The notes: generated from the sequence alone by a model not told the origin. A DNA stretch of 16,143 nt from an uncultured beta proteobacterium (GCA_903859265.1 CAIOLZ010000099.1:1-16143), one strand, 5' to 3'; positions 8,133-15,147 are shown, numbered from the stretch's first letter. Made by a program: numbers and translations.

Positions 8133-9401
8133 ACCCCGCGTAACCGGCATTTCAACCTGCGCAGGCTTGTCCGCGTATTTACCCAGTTCAAGCTTGGCAA
8201 TAGCGTTGCGGTGCACCTCGTCCGGGCCATCGGCAAAACGCAGGGTTCTCGCGCAGGTGTAGCTATAGGCCAGCGGAAAGTCATCTGACATGCCGCCGCC
8301 GCCGTGAACCTGGATGGCCCAGTCAATCACCTCGCATGCCATGTTGGGCGCTACCACCTTGATCATGGCGATTTCGTTGCGGGCAAATTTGTTGCCGCCG
8401 ACGTCCATCATCCAGGCAGCCTTGAGCGTGAGCAGGCGGGCCATGTCGATTTTGCAGCGGGCTTCTGCAATGCGCTCCTGGGTAACGGTCTGTGCGGCCA
8501 CTGGTTTGCCAAACGCAACGCGGGATGATGCGCGCTTGCACATCAACTCCAGCGCGCGCTCGGCCAGACCGATCAGGCGCATGCAGTGGTGAATGCGGCC
8601 GGGTCCGAGGCGACCCTGTGCAATCTCAAAGCCACGGCCTTCACCTAGCAGGATGTTGGATACGGGAACGCGTACGTTCTCGTAAAGCACTTCCATGTGG
8701 CCATGCGGCGCGTCGTCGTAGCCAAACACGCTCAAGGGGCGCACGACCTTCAGGCCGGGGGTATTCGCGGGCACCAGCACCATGCTTTGTTGTGAATGGC
8801 GCGCTGCCTCTGGATCAGTCTTCCCCATGGTGATGTAGATGGCACAGCGCGGGTCGCCAGCGCCGGAAATCCACCACTTGCGGCCGTTGATTACATATTC
8901 GTCACCCTGGCGTTCAATGCGGGTGGCGATGTTGGTGGCGTCGCTGGAGGCCACGTCGGGCTCCGTCATGGCGAAGGCGGAGCGGATCTTGCCTTCGAGC
9001 AGGGGCTTGAGCCAATCCACTTTGCTTTGTTCGGAGCCGTAACGGGCGATGGTTTCCATGTTGCCGGTGTCGGGTGCTGAGCAGTTGAAGACTTCGCTGG
9101 CCCATGGCACGCGCCCCATGATTTCTGCCAGCGGTGCATACTCCTGGTTGGTCAGGCCCGCGCCGTGGTAGCCCGCGGCCTGCGCGCTGTCCACCGGCAA
9201 AAACAGATTCCAGAGCCCGGCCGCTTGCGCCTTGATCTTGAGGTCTTCGATGGTTTGCAGCGGTGTCCAGCGCTTGCCCGCCGCAGTGTTGGCGGTAATT
9301 TCGGCGTGGTATTGGGCTTCACTGGGGTAGATATGGTCCTCCATGAAGCGTCGCAATTGTGCTTGCAGGGTTTTGGTGCGGTCGGAGTAATCGAAGTCCA
9401 T
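8127..9401 (-). CDS. Acyl-CoA dehydrogenase, ACAD10/ACAD11-like
   Basis: This 424-residue flavoprotein of the acyl-CoA dehydrogenase fold has no signal peptide and would be cytoplasmic. Visible motifs in order: AFAMTEPDVASSDATN (142-157, FAD/substrate loop), KWWISGAGDPR (175-185), RLGPGRIHHCMR (274-285), QVHGGGGMSDD (364-374) and FADGPDEVHRNAIAKLEL (389-406). The last two are typical of the ACAD10/11 subgroup. The residue just before the Gly at 392, where medium-chain enzymes have their catalytic Glu, is Asp391. Start ATG 9401 has AGGA seven bases upstream; the frame is open to 9719 but that would run into the preceding gene. It begins 14 bases after the phosphotransferase stop. In animal ACAD10/11 the two domains are fused, and in Pseudomonas LvaA/LvaC act together on 4-hydroxyacyl-CoA, so a similar reaction is inferred. 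An ordinary branched- or long-chain acyl-CoA dehydrogenase is the alternative. Confidence 0.92.
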   Translation of the reverse strand: MDFDYSDRTKTLQAQLRRFMEDHIYPSEAQYHAEITANTAAGKRWTPLQTIEDLKIKAQAAGLWNLFLPVDSAQAAGYHGAGLTNQEYAPLAEIMGRVPWASEVFNCSAPDTGNMETIARYGSEQSKVDWLKPLLEGKIRSAFAMTEPDVASSDATNIATRIERQGDEYVINGRKWWISGAGDPRCAIYITMGKTDPEAARHSQQSMVLVPANTPGLKVVRPLSVFGYDDAPHGHMEVLYENVRVPVSNILLGEGRGFEIAQGRLGPGRIHHCMRLIGLAERALELMCKRASSRVAFGKPVAAQTVTQERIAEARCKIDMARLLTLKAAWMMDVGGNKFARNEIAMIKVVAPNMACEVIDWAIQVHGGGGMSDDFPLAYSYTCARTLRFADGPDEVHRNAIAKLELGKYADKPAQVEMPVTRGC

Positions 9402-9415
9402 GGTGGTTCCTAGGG

Positions 9416-10501
9416 TTAACTTTTTTGGGCAAATGTCCACGCCAACTGGGCCAGGGGTCTGGCTCCTGCACCTGAGCTGACCGCCTGCGCGCTCGAAGCG
9501 GTTCCGGCCTCTACCCGCTTTGCGATGCCTTGCAGAATGGCCGACATGCGAAACAGGTTGTAGGCAAGGTAGAAATTCCAGTCCGTTTTCAAATCCGACG
9601 GGCTGACCAGACCGGTGCGATCGCAATAGCGGTGGATGTATTCCGATTCCGTCGGGATTCCAAGTGCTTGCAGGTTGACGCCGCCGATGCCACGGAACGC
9701 GCCGGGCGGAATGTGCCATGCCATGCAGTGGTAGCTGAAATCCGCCAGCGGGTGGCCCAGCGTGGATAGTTCCCAGTCCAGCACTGCCAAGACTTTGGGC
9801 TCGGTGGCGTGGAACATCAGGTTGTCCATGCGGAAGTCGCCATGCACGATACTCACCATTTTTTCATCCCGTGCCATGGCCGGTATGTTGCGGGGCAGCC
9901 ATTCCATGAGTAAATCCATTTCCGCGATCGGCTGGGTAATGGATGCCACGTATTGCTTGCTCCAGCGGCCGATCTGGCGTTCGAAGTAATTGCCCGGCTT
10001 GCCGTAATTGGCGAGCCCGCGCTCCTGAAAAGGTACGGTGTGCAAGTCGGCAATCACGCGGTTCATTTCGGCGTACACCGCGCCACGTTGCGGTGGGGCC
10101 ATGCCGGGGAGCGTCTGGTCCCAAAGTACCCGGCCTTCGACGAAATCCATGACATAAAACGCACGCCCCAGCACGGATTCGTCTTCGCACAGCCCCAGCA
10201 TTGTGGGCACTGGCACACTGGTTCCACCCAAGCCACGCATGACTGCGAATTCGCGCTCGATCGCGTGGGCCGACGGCAGCAGGTTGGCAACTGGTCCGGG
10301 TTTCATGCGCATGACGTAGTTCTTGAGAGGCGTGACCAATTGGAAGGTCGGGTTGGATTGGCCGCCTTTGAACATGTGTGCAGTGACAGGCCCGCGGTAC
10401 CCGGTCACGTTTTTGGTGAGCCATGCATCCAGTGCGGCAAGCTCAAAGCTGTGTTGTGGGGATACCGCCTGGGTGCCTACAAAATGGTCGTAATTGCTCA
10501 T
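9416..10501 (-). CDS. APH-fold phosphotransferase, probable hydroxyacyl-CoA kinase partner of the dehydrogenase
   Basis: This 361-residue cytoplasmic kinase-like protein has the aminoglycoside/choline kinase fold. FKGGQSNPTF (44-53) is the nucleotide-binding loop, followed by YVMRMKPG (62-69) with the expected Lys. FYVMDFVEGR (115-124) is the hinge. IVHGDFRMDN (218-227) is the catalytic loop with Asp222 and Asn227, and LDWELSTLGHPLADF (241-255) carries the metal-binding Asp242. All residues needed for phosphotransfer appear present. The GGQSNPTF and DWELSTLGHPL segments match the N-terminal kinase domain of ACAD10/11 much better than drug-resistance kinases, so antibiotic resistance is unlikely. 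It is the first gene of a two-gene operon with the acyl-CoA dehydrogenase. By analogy with LvaA it may phosphorylate the hydroxyl of a 4-hydroxyacyl-CoA. No strong ribosome-binding site is seen before ATG 10501. Confidence 0.9.
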   Translation of the reverse strand: MSNYDHFVGTQAVSPQHSFELAALDAWLTKNVTGYRGPVTAHMFKGGQSNPTFQLVTPLKNYVMRMKPGPVANLLPSAHAIEREFAVMRGLGGTSVPVPTMLGLCEDESVLGRAFYVMDFVEGRVLWDQTLPGMAPPQRGAVYAEMNRVIADLHTVPFQERGLANYGKPGNYFERQIGRWSKQYVASITQPIAEMDLLMEWLPRNIPAMARDEKMVSIVHGDFRMDNLMFHATEPKVLAVLDWELSTLGHPLADFSYHCMAWHIPPGAFRGIGGVNLQALGIPTESEYIHRYCDRTGLVSPSDLKTDWNFYLAYNLFRMSAILQGIAKRVEAGTASSAQAVSSGAGARPLAQLAWTFAQKS

Positions 10502-10610
10502 GGTGTGTCTGTTAAATTGCAGTTATTGTTACCGACCGGGCCCGGCCTTGTGCGTGCTGGTTTTTGTCAGCCGGGTGCTTCCCTGGAAATCGGTTTGCGA
10601 TGCATGAAAG

Positions 10611-10639
10611 TTGGCGTACGCTATGTGACAAAATGTAAG
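10611..10639 (+). promoter_or_regulatory. Possible sigma-70 promoter of the FimV-like gene
   Basis: TTGGCG (10611-10616) and TGTAAG (10634-10639) are separated by exactly 17 bases, each matching four of six consensus positions. The -10 element ends only seven bases before the ATG at 10647, so transcription would begin at or next to the start codon. This is a by-eye match and could be chance. Confidence 0.3.
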
Positions 10640-10646
10640 TTCAAAT

Positions 10647-12497
10647 ATGAAGCCGACTAAAAACCTTGGGGCCTTGGCCTGTTTTGCTGCATTGTTGTTC
10701 CTGACATCGAACGTGTCGGCGTTAACGGTTGGTCGCATCAAAGGAGTGGCCATCCTCGGCCAGCCGCTGGATGTCGTGGTTAGCGTGCAGTTGGCTGCGC
10801 AAGAGGACTTGGCTGCGAATTGTGTGGATGCTGCGGTTTTTTATGGCGATGTACAGCAGTCTGCCAACGGGGTGAAAGTCAGCGTCAAACCGGCTTCAGA
10901 CACCGGGTTGGTGCTGGTGAGCATCACTTCAAGCGCATTGGTGGACGAGCCGTCGGTGACAGTGAGTTTGCGGGCGGGTTGTAGCCAAAAAACCACGAGA
11001 CGCTACGTTTTACTTTCGGAGCTTTTGACCGACCTGTCGCCGGGTATCGCACCCAAGTCAACGGACACGGCAGCACAGGATCCATCCGGGCCGTCAGAGT
11101 GGCAAAAGGCAGCGTTAGCGCTTGCGATACCCGCTGCACGTGCCAAAGTGCCGGCGTCAGCAACCGAAAATCCGGTGGCTGGCACAACTGTTACCAAGCC
11201 TCAGCACAAAGCTGTTCTGCACAAAAACGAAGTTGTTCAGAAGGCGCCGGTGAACATGACTGCGGATCGGACTGGGCAGATCGAGGATCTGCAGCGACGT
11301 GTCGATGCCCTGGCGCAGAGGGATATACCCAGCCCTGCGCAGGACGACCCCAACAAATATGGTGAGGCGGTTGCTTCGGTACAGACCAGCCTTCAGTCCC
11401 TGCAAACTTTGACCGTCAAGAACCAGCAAGCCCTTGCGGCGATCAATCGAACGCTGGATGCCCGTCAGGACAAGGGCTCCGGGGACTTCTGGCTCTATGG
11501 ATTTGCTGGACTGCTGGGCTTTGCTTTGCTTGCTTTAATTTATTTCCTGGTCAATGCGAGGGCTACAAAGTCGGCGGCAGGTCCCTGGTGGAATGCGGAC
11601 GATTTGCCGGATGAAGGACTTATTCCCGTGAAACGGGTACCGGTATCAAGCTGGAGTTCTTCGCAGGCTGAATCAACCGTTTCTTTGGAGACCAGAGAGG
11701 CTGCATCCGGTGGGCAGGCTGGACGTGACAGTGAACTGCCTTCTGTGGATATTGAGCTGGGCGAGTTTGCGGCGAGCGGCTTGCATTCAGGTGCGGTAGA
11801 TATCGCAGGCAGCCCGGCTGCCATCACCCCCAGGAAACCCGAGATTCGCGCCTTCGCGCCAAGTGGCCCCGCAAACTTGCAGGCTGTCAATATCCGGGAA
11901 ATGCTGGATGTGCGCCAGCAAGCGGAATTTTTTCTGGCCCTGGGACAACATTCCGACGCCATAGAACTGTTGGAACGAAGCATAGAGGAAAGCAACCAGT
12001 GGAACCCGCTGGTCTTGCTGGACTTGCTCGGCATCCTGCATACATTGGGCCGGCGCGCCGATTTCGACCGCTACCGTCAAGAGTTCAATACGCTGTTTAC
12101 TGGATTGGTTCCCACGTATCCGGATTTCCTCAGCGAAGGAAATGGGCTGGAGAGTTACCCCCAAATATTGCTGAAACTCGAATCGTTTTGGCCAAACGAG
12201 AGCGCTGCAGAATACATCGAGTCTTGCCTGGTTCGCACACCCCAGGACAAGCCCTATCAGGGCTTCGATCTCGATGCGTTCCGTGACCTCCTGTTATTGC
12301 ACAGTATATTGCGGCGGCTCGACGCTGAGTCAGATTCCAATTTGGCGCCGTTTAGCACACAACACACGCCATCCAACCCGGTGAGTCTCGGTGAAGATGC
12401 CGCCATCCAGACCGCTCCGACGCTGCCGTTTCTCCAGCCCGAAATTGACGACCGTGGCCTGGATCTGGACCTCGATTTCCCTACTGACAAGCATTGA
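10647..12497 (+). CDS. FimV-like inner-membrane protein with periplasmic N-domain and cytoplasmic TPR-like domain
   Basis: This 616-residue protein has a signal peptide (1-25, ending NVSA), then a FimV/TspA-type N-terminal domain: LTVGRIKGVAILGQPLDVVVSV at 26-47, with Cys60 and Cys112 able to pair. A Pro/Ala-rich linker follows, then a heptad-rich stretch (about 210-273), one membrane helix (281-303), an acidic Ser-rich linker, a TPR-like helical part (about 413-490: AEFFLALGQHSDAIELLERSIEE), and an acidic end with LDLDLDF. This is the overall plan of FimV, which helps place the pilus machinery and controls cAMP and PilQ in P. aeruginosa. I see no LysM motif, and it is shorter than FimV (about 900 residues), so it may be a reduced or paralogous form. 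The frame is closed by a stop 19 bases upstream, so ATG 10647 is the only ATG start for the signal peptide. There is no clear ribosome-binding site. Confidence 0.78.
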   Translation: MKPTKNLGALACFAALLFLTSNVSALTVGRIKGVAILGQPLDVVVSVQLAAQEDLAANCVDAAVFYGDVQQSANGVKVSVKPASDTGLVLVSITSSALVDEPSVTVSLRAGCSQKTTRRYVLLSELLTDLSPGIAPKSTDTAAQDPSGPSEWQKAALALAIPAARAKVPASATENPVAGTTVTKPQHKAVLHKNEVVQKAPVNMTADRTGQIEDLQRRVDALAQRDIPSPAQDDPNKYGEAVASVQTSLQSLQTLTVKNQQALAAINRTLDARQDKGSGDFWLYGFAGLLGFALLALIYFLVNARATKSAAGPWWNADDLPDEGLIPVKRVPVSSWSSSQAESTVSLETREAASGGQAGRDSELPSVDIELGEFAASGLHSGAVDIAGSPAAITPRKPEIRAFAPSGPANLQAVNIREMLDVRQQAEFFLALGQHSDAIELLERSIEESNQWNPLVLLDLLGILHTLGRRADFDRYRQEFNTLFTGLVPTYPDFLSEGNGLESYPQILLKLESFWPNESAAEYIESCLVRTPQDKPYQGFDLDAFRDLLLLHSILRRLDAESDSNLAPFSTQHTPSNPVSLGEDAAIQTAPTLPFLQPEIDDRGLDLDLDFPTDKH

Positions 12498-12502
12498 CGG
12501 CC

Positions 12503-12534
12503 GGCCCTTGAGGCCCTCCCAACATCCTCGGGCC
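12503..12534. terminator. Hairpin between convergent genes, possible terminator without T-tract
   Basis: GGCCC and GAGG (12503-12513, TT bulge between) pair with CCTC and GGGCC (12526-12534) around a 12-base loop, giving nine pairs. It lies six bases after the FimV-like stop, between two convergent genes. Neither strand has a T-run directly after the stem. The only T-run on the minus strand precedes it, next to the dehydrogenase stop. It may stop transcription weakly or protect RNA ends. Confidence 0.4.
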
Positions 12535-12545
12535 CAACAAAAAAA

Positions 12546-13553
12546 TCAGCGCCTGACTTGCAGCGCACCGGGATTGATAATGTTGGTCGGTGTTCCCTTG
12601 ATAAAGTTCACGACATTGTCAAAGGCAGCGTTGAAGTACATCTCATAACTGCTTTGCTCCACATAGCCGATGTGGGGTGTGCAAATGCAATTTTCCAGCC
12701 GCAGCAGGGCGTGGCCCTGCAGGATGGGTTCAGTTTCAAAAACGTCAACCGCGGCCATTCCAGGACGACCCCGGTTCAAACCGCCCAGAAGTGCATCGGG
12801 TTCAATCAATTCGGCGCGTGATGTATTGACCAATACGGATGTGGTTTTCATCAAAGCCAGCTCGCTTTGCGTCACGATGTGCTGGGTCTGTGCGTTGAGT
12901 CTCAGGTGCAGGGACAAGACGTCACACTGGGAAAAGAATTCCTCTTTGCTGGCAGCCGCCGCAAATCCGTCTTTGAACGCAGCTTCGCGTGATGCCTCAC
13001 TGCCCCAAATGACCACATGCATGCCAAAGGCTTTGCCATAGCCAGCAACCATTTTCCCGACTTTTCCGTAGCCCCAGACTCCCAGGGTCTTGCCGCTGAG
13101 CACACTGCCCAAGCCGAAGTTGGCTGGCATGGACCCCGCTTTTAACCCGGCTTGCTGCCATGCGCCGTGCTTGAGATTGCCGATGTAATGGGGCAACCGG
13201 CGCATTGCGGCCAGCACAAGCGCCCAGGTGAGTTCGGCAGGGGCAACCGGTGAGCCAATACCCTCTGCAACCGCGATACCACGCTCGGTACAGGATGGCA
13301 AATCAATGTGAGAACCTACCCGACCGGTTTGGGAAATCAATTTGAGCTTGGGAAGCTTTTCGATCAGCTGGCGGTTCAAATGGGTGCGCTCGCGGATTAG
13401 AACGATGATGTCTGCGTCCTTGAGGCGAACGGATAACTGCCCCAATCCTTTGACCGTGTTTGTGTAAACTTTGGCTTGAAACGGGTCTAATTTGGCGGCG
13501 CAGTCGAGCTTGCGGACGGCGTCCTGATAGTCGTCGAGTATCACTATATTCAT
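12546..13553 (-). CDS. D-2-hydroxyacid dehydrogenase family protein
   Basis: This 335-residue NAD(P)-dependent oxidoreductase belongs to the D-isomer-specific 2-hydroxyacid dehydrogenase family, which converts 2-oxo acids and D-2-hydroxy acids in the cytoplasm. Seen in order: an N-terminal catalytic half with QTGRVGSHIDL (75-85), nucleotide-binding GYGKVG (161-166), and the catalytic set Arg246 (VNTSRAE), Glu275 (DVFETEP) and His294 (CTPHIG). All are intact. At the end of the second Rossmann strand, where NAD enzymes usually have Asp, the sequence is IWGSEASRE (182-190). The substrate cannot be named; phosphoglycerate and glyoxylate/hydroxypyruvate reductases are relatives. The frame is open to 13904, but that would cover the divergent gene and its promoter; ATG 13553 begins the conserved MNIVILDDYQD. 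It is divergent from the DUF1993 gene and convergent with the FimV-like gene. Confidence 0.9.
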   Translation of the reverse strand: MNIVILDDYQDAVRKLDCAAKLDPFQAKVYTNTVKGLGQLSVRLKDADIIVLIRERTHLNRQLIEKLPKLKLISQTGRVGSHIDLPSCTERGIAVAEGIGSPVAPAELTWALVLAAMRRLPHYIGNLKHGAWQQAGLKAGSMPANFGLGSVLSGKTLGVWGYGKVGKMVAGYGKAFGMHVVIWGSEASREAAFKDGFAAAASKEEFFSQCDVLSLHLRLNAQTQHIVTQSELALMKTTSVLVNTSRAELIEPDALLGGLNRGRPGMAAVDVFETEPILQGHALLRLENCICTPHIGYVEQSSYEMYFNAAFDNVVNFIKGTPTNIINPGALQVRR

Positions 13554-13650
13554 AGGCTTTATTGTGCCTTGGAAGTGACATCGTGTCGTTTGCCTGTCCA
13601 ATGTACGCAGCGTGTTTTCTTTTGTTTCGATTATTTTTTTCAAGGTACTT

Positions 13651-14166
13651 ATGTCTATTTCAATGGCCTCAATCAGTCTGCCGACATTCATGTCCACTTT
13701 GCAAAACCTGAGCCATTTGCTGGACAAGGCGCAACTATTTATCGATGAGAAAAAATGCGATCCGGCTGCAATTACCCAATTCCGCCTGGCTCCGGACATG
13801 TTGCCGTTTACAAGGCAAATACTGATCGCTTGTGATGCCGTCAAAAACGGCGTGGCTCGCATTTCAGGTGTTGAAGCCCCGAAATTTGCCGACGATGAAG
13901 TCACGTTGGACGCCCTGAAGCTGCGAATCCAGAAGACCCTGGACTACCTTGCATCAGTGCCGCCATCTTCAATGGAAGGAACCGAGCAGAAAGAAATCAC
14001 ATTTCCGGTCGGGCGTGACGCCACGCGCACCATGGTGGCAGACGCCTACTTGATGCAGTGGGTCATACCCAACTTGTACTTCCATGTCACGACCGCGTAC
14101 AACATCCTGCGCCATAACGGCGTCTCCGTTGGCAAGATGGATTACCTGCTGGGCGCCACGCGATAG
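13651..14166 (+). CDS. DUF1993 family protein
   Basis: This 171-residue soluble, mostly helical protein matches DUF1993 (PF09351), a family of about 165-170 residues with a fold like DinB. Recognisable parts are the N-terminal MASISLPTFMSTLQNLSHLLDKA, RLAPDMLPFTRQI (45-57), and the C-terminal block NLYFHVTTAYNILRHNGVSVGKMDYL (141-166). The function is unknown; no enzyme activity should be assumed. The start at 13651 has AAGG with a five-base spacer. A second ATG at 13663 is possible, and an upstream ATG at 13612 adds an unlikely hydrophobic run. The gene stands alone: it is divergent from the D-2-hydroxyacid dehydrogenase across 97 bases, and convergent with the small gene downstream of lexA across 20 bases. 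Confidence 0.88.
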   Translation: MSISMASISLPTFMSTLQNLSHLLDKAQLFIDEKKCDPAAITQFRLAPDMLPFTRQILIACDAVKNGVARISGVEAPKFADDEVTLDALKLRIQKTLDYLASVPPSSMEGTEQKEITFPVGRDATRTMVADAYLMQWVIPNLYFHVTTAYNILRHNGVSVGKMDYLLGATR

Positions 14167-14186
14167 GCAATACGCTGCAGCACGGA

Positions 14187-14453
14187 TCAGTGCAGTGTCA
14201 TTTCCTGGGCTGCCAGACGGTCCAGTTCGGCGCAAACGTCCGCCATGCTGCCGGAAATGACCATGCGGCCCACGCTGGCTCTGGGCATTCCTCTTTCTAC
14301 AAACCTAAGCACCCGCAACGGCCTTGCACTGCTCGGTCTTGCATTGGGCTGCCTGACATGCGCCTGTTGGACAGGGTGGTGCGGAGCAAAGCTTTTGGAG
14401 AATTTACGAAGCGCAGAGCCAATGGACTGCTGAAGAATTAGTGTGACATTCAT
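14187..14453 (-). CDS. Small conserved-looking protein downstream of lexA, function unknown
   Basis: This 88-residue basic protein has no signal peptide or membrane segment. The N-terminal half is variable in appearance (rich in Ser, Pro, His). The C-terminal half, LRVLRFVERGMPRASVGRMVISGSMADVCAELDRLAAQE (about 46-84), looks like a compact structured unit, and from memory similar short proteins occur in Comamonadaceae; this was not checked. The ATG at 14453 follows AGGGG with an eight-base spacer, a good ribosome-binding site, and lies 19 bases after the lexA stop on the same strand. It is therefore probably on the lexA transcript and would rise during DNA damage. No function can be given. 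Two open frames on the other strand over the same bases have no comparable start signals. Confidence 0.65.
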   Translation of the reverse strand: MNVTLILQQSIGSALRKFSKSFAPHHPVQQAHVRQPNARPSSARPLRVLRFVERGMPRASVGRMVISGSMADVCAELDRLAAQEMTLH

Positions 14454-14472
14454 TTTGGTTCCCCTGTGCGAC

Positions 14473-15147
14473 TTACATGAGCATGGTGTTTCGAATCAGA
14501 CCTACGGCAAGACCTTCTATTTCAAATGGCTCACCGGGTTCGACGATGATGGTTTGGTAGTCGGGATTCTCCGGGTGCAATTCAATCAGGTGTTTGTTTC
14601 TGCGAAAACGCTTGACCGTTACTTCATCGCCCAGCCGGGCAACAATAATTTGGCCGTTCTTGGCGTCTTTGGTAGCTTGTACCGCCAGCAGGTCTCCGTC
14701 CATGATGCCGGCGTCGCGCATCGACATGCCTCTGACCTTCAGCAGGTAATCGGGTTGTCGTTGAAACAGACTGTTCTCAACGTAATAGGTTTGGTCCACA
14801 TGTTCCTGCGCCAGAATGGGGGACCCGGCTGCCACTCGGCCTATCAACGGCAAAGCAAGTTGCGCCATACCCGGTAAGGTTAATGAAAATTGCTTGCTTC
14901 TGGACTCGTTGATCGATCGCAGTGCGTCACTTTTGAGTCGAATTCCGCGGGAAGTACCGCTGACAAGTTCGATAACGCCTTTACGCGCCAGCGCCTGCAA
15001 ATGCTCTTCGGCAGCATTGGCGGACTTGAAACCCAATTCAGCTGCTATTTCCGCGCGGGTAGGGGGCGCGCCCGTTTGTGCGATAGCACCTTGAATCAGG
15101 TCCAGAATCTGCTGCTGACGGGCAGTGAGCTTGGGGCTTTCTAGCAT
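14473..15147 (-). CDS. lexA: LexA, SOS response repressor and self-cleaving protease
   Basis: This 224-residue LexA represses SOS genes until RecA on single-stranded DNA triggers its self-cleavage. The N-terminal winged helix-turn-helix spans about 1-70 (LTARQQQILDLIQ, PPTRAEIAAELGFKS, AEEHLQALARKGVIEL). The cleavage bond is Ala107-Gly108 in GRVAAGSP. The catalytic pair is Ser142 (VRGMSMRDAGIMDGD) and Lys179 (DEVTVKRF). All key residues are present. The start at 15147 has AAGGAG with a five-base spacer. A longer frame to 15192 would run into the operator and is rejected. Two SOS-box-like sites lie 30-62 bases upstream, consistent with autoregulation. The length, about 20 residues more than E. 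coli LexA, is usual for Burkholderiales. A small gene follows on the same strand; the asparaginase gene is divergent. Confidence 0.97.
   Translation of the reverse strand: MLESPKLTARQQQILDLIQGAIAQTGAPPTRAEIAAELGFKSANAAEEHLQALARKGVIELVSGTSRGIRLKSDALRSINESRSKQFSLTLPGMAQLALPLIGRVAAGSPILAQEHVDQTYYVENSLFQRQPDYLLKVRGMSMRDAGIMDGDLLAVQATKDAKNGQIIVARLGDEVTVKRFRRNKHLIELHPENPDYQTIIVEPGEPFEIEGLAVGLIRNTMLM

Noticed and set aside
7976..8326. N-terminal extension of pilV upstream of 7975
   Set aside because: It would put 117 residues before the prepilin leader and overlap the dehydrogenase gene, while ATG 7975 has a good leader and ribosome-binding site.
9402..9719. N-terminal extension of the acyl-CoA dehydrogenase
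   Set aside because: It overlaps the phosphotransferase C-terminus. The family's usual N-terminus begins at ATG 9401 with AGGA upstream.
9416..10501. Aminoglycoside resistance gene
   Set aside because: The fold is that of aminoglycoside phosphotransferases, but the motifs and the neighbouring acyl-CoA dehydrogenase match the ACAD10/11-type kinase group rather than resistance enzymes.
9953..10660. A 235-residue open frame on the plus strand over the phosphotransferase gene and the start of the FimV-like gene
   Set aside because: It is antisense to a phosphotransferase with an intact catalytic motif set and has no recognisable protein features.
13554..13904. N-terminal extension of the D-2-hydroxyacid dehydrogenase
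   Set aside because: It is antisense to the DUF1993 gene and does not resemble the family; the conserved protein begins at MNIVILDDYQD.
14174..14194. Short inverted repeat CTGCA...TGCAG between the DUF1993 and small-gene stops
   Set aside because: Only five pairs and no T-run on either strand; too weak to call a terminator.
14245..14433. A 62-residue hydrophobic, Cys-rich open frame on the plus strand downstream of the DUF1993 gene
   Set aside because: It overlaps the small gene behind lexA in antisense, and that gene has the better start signal and operon position.
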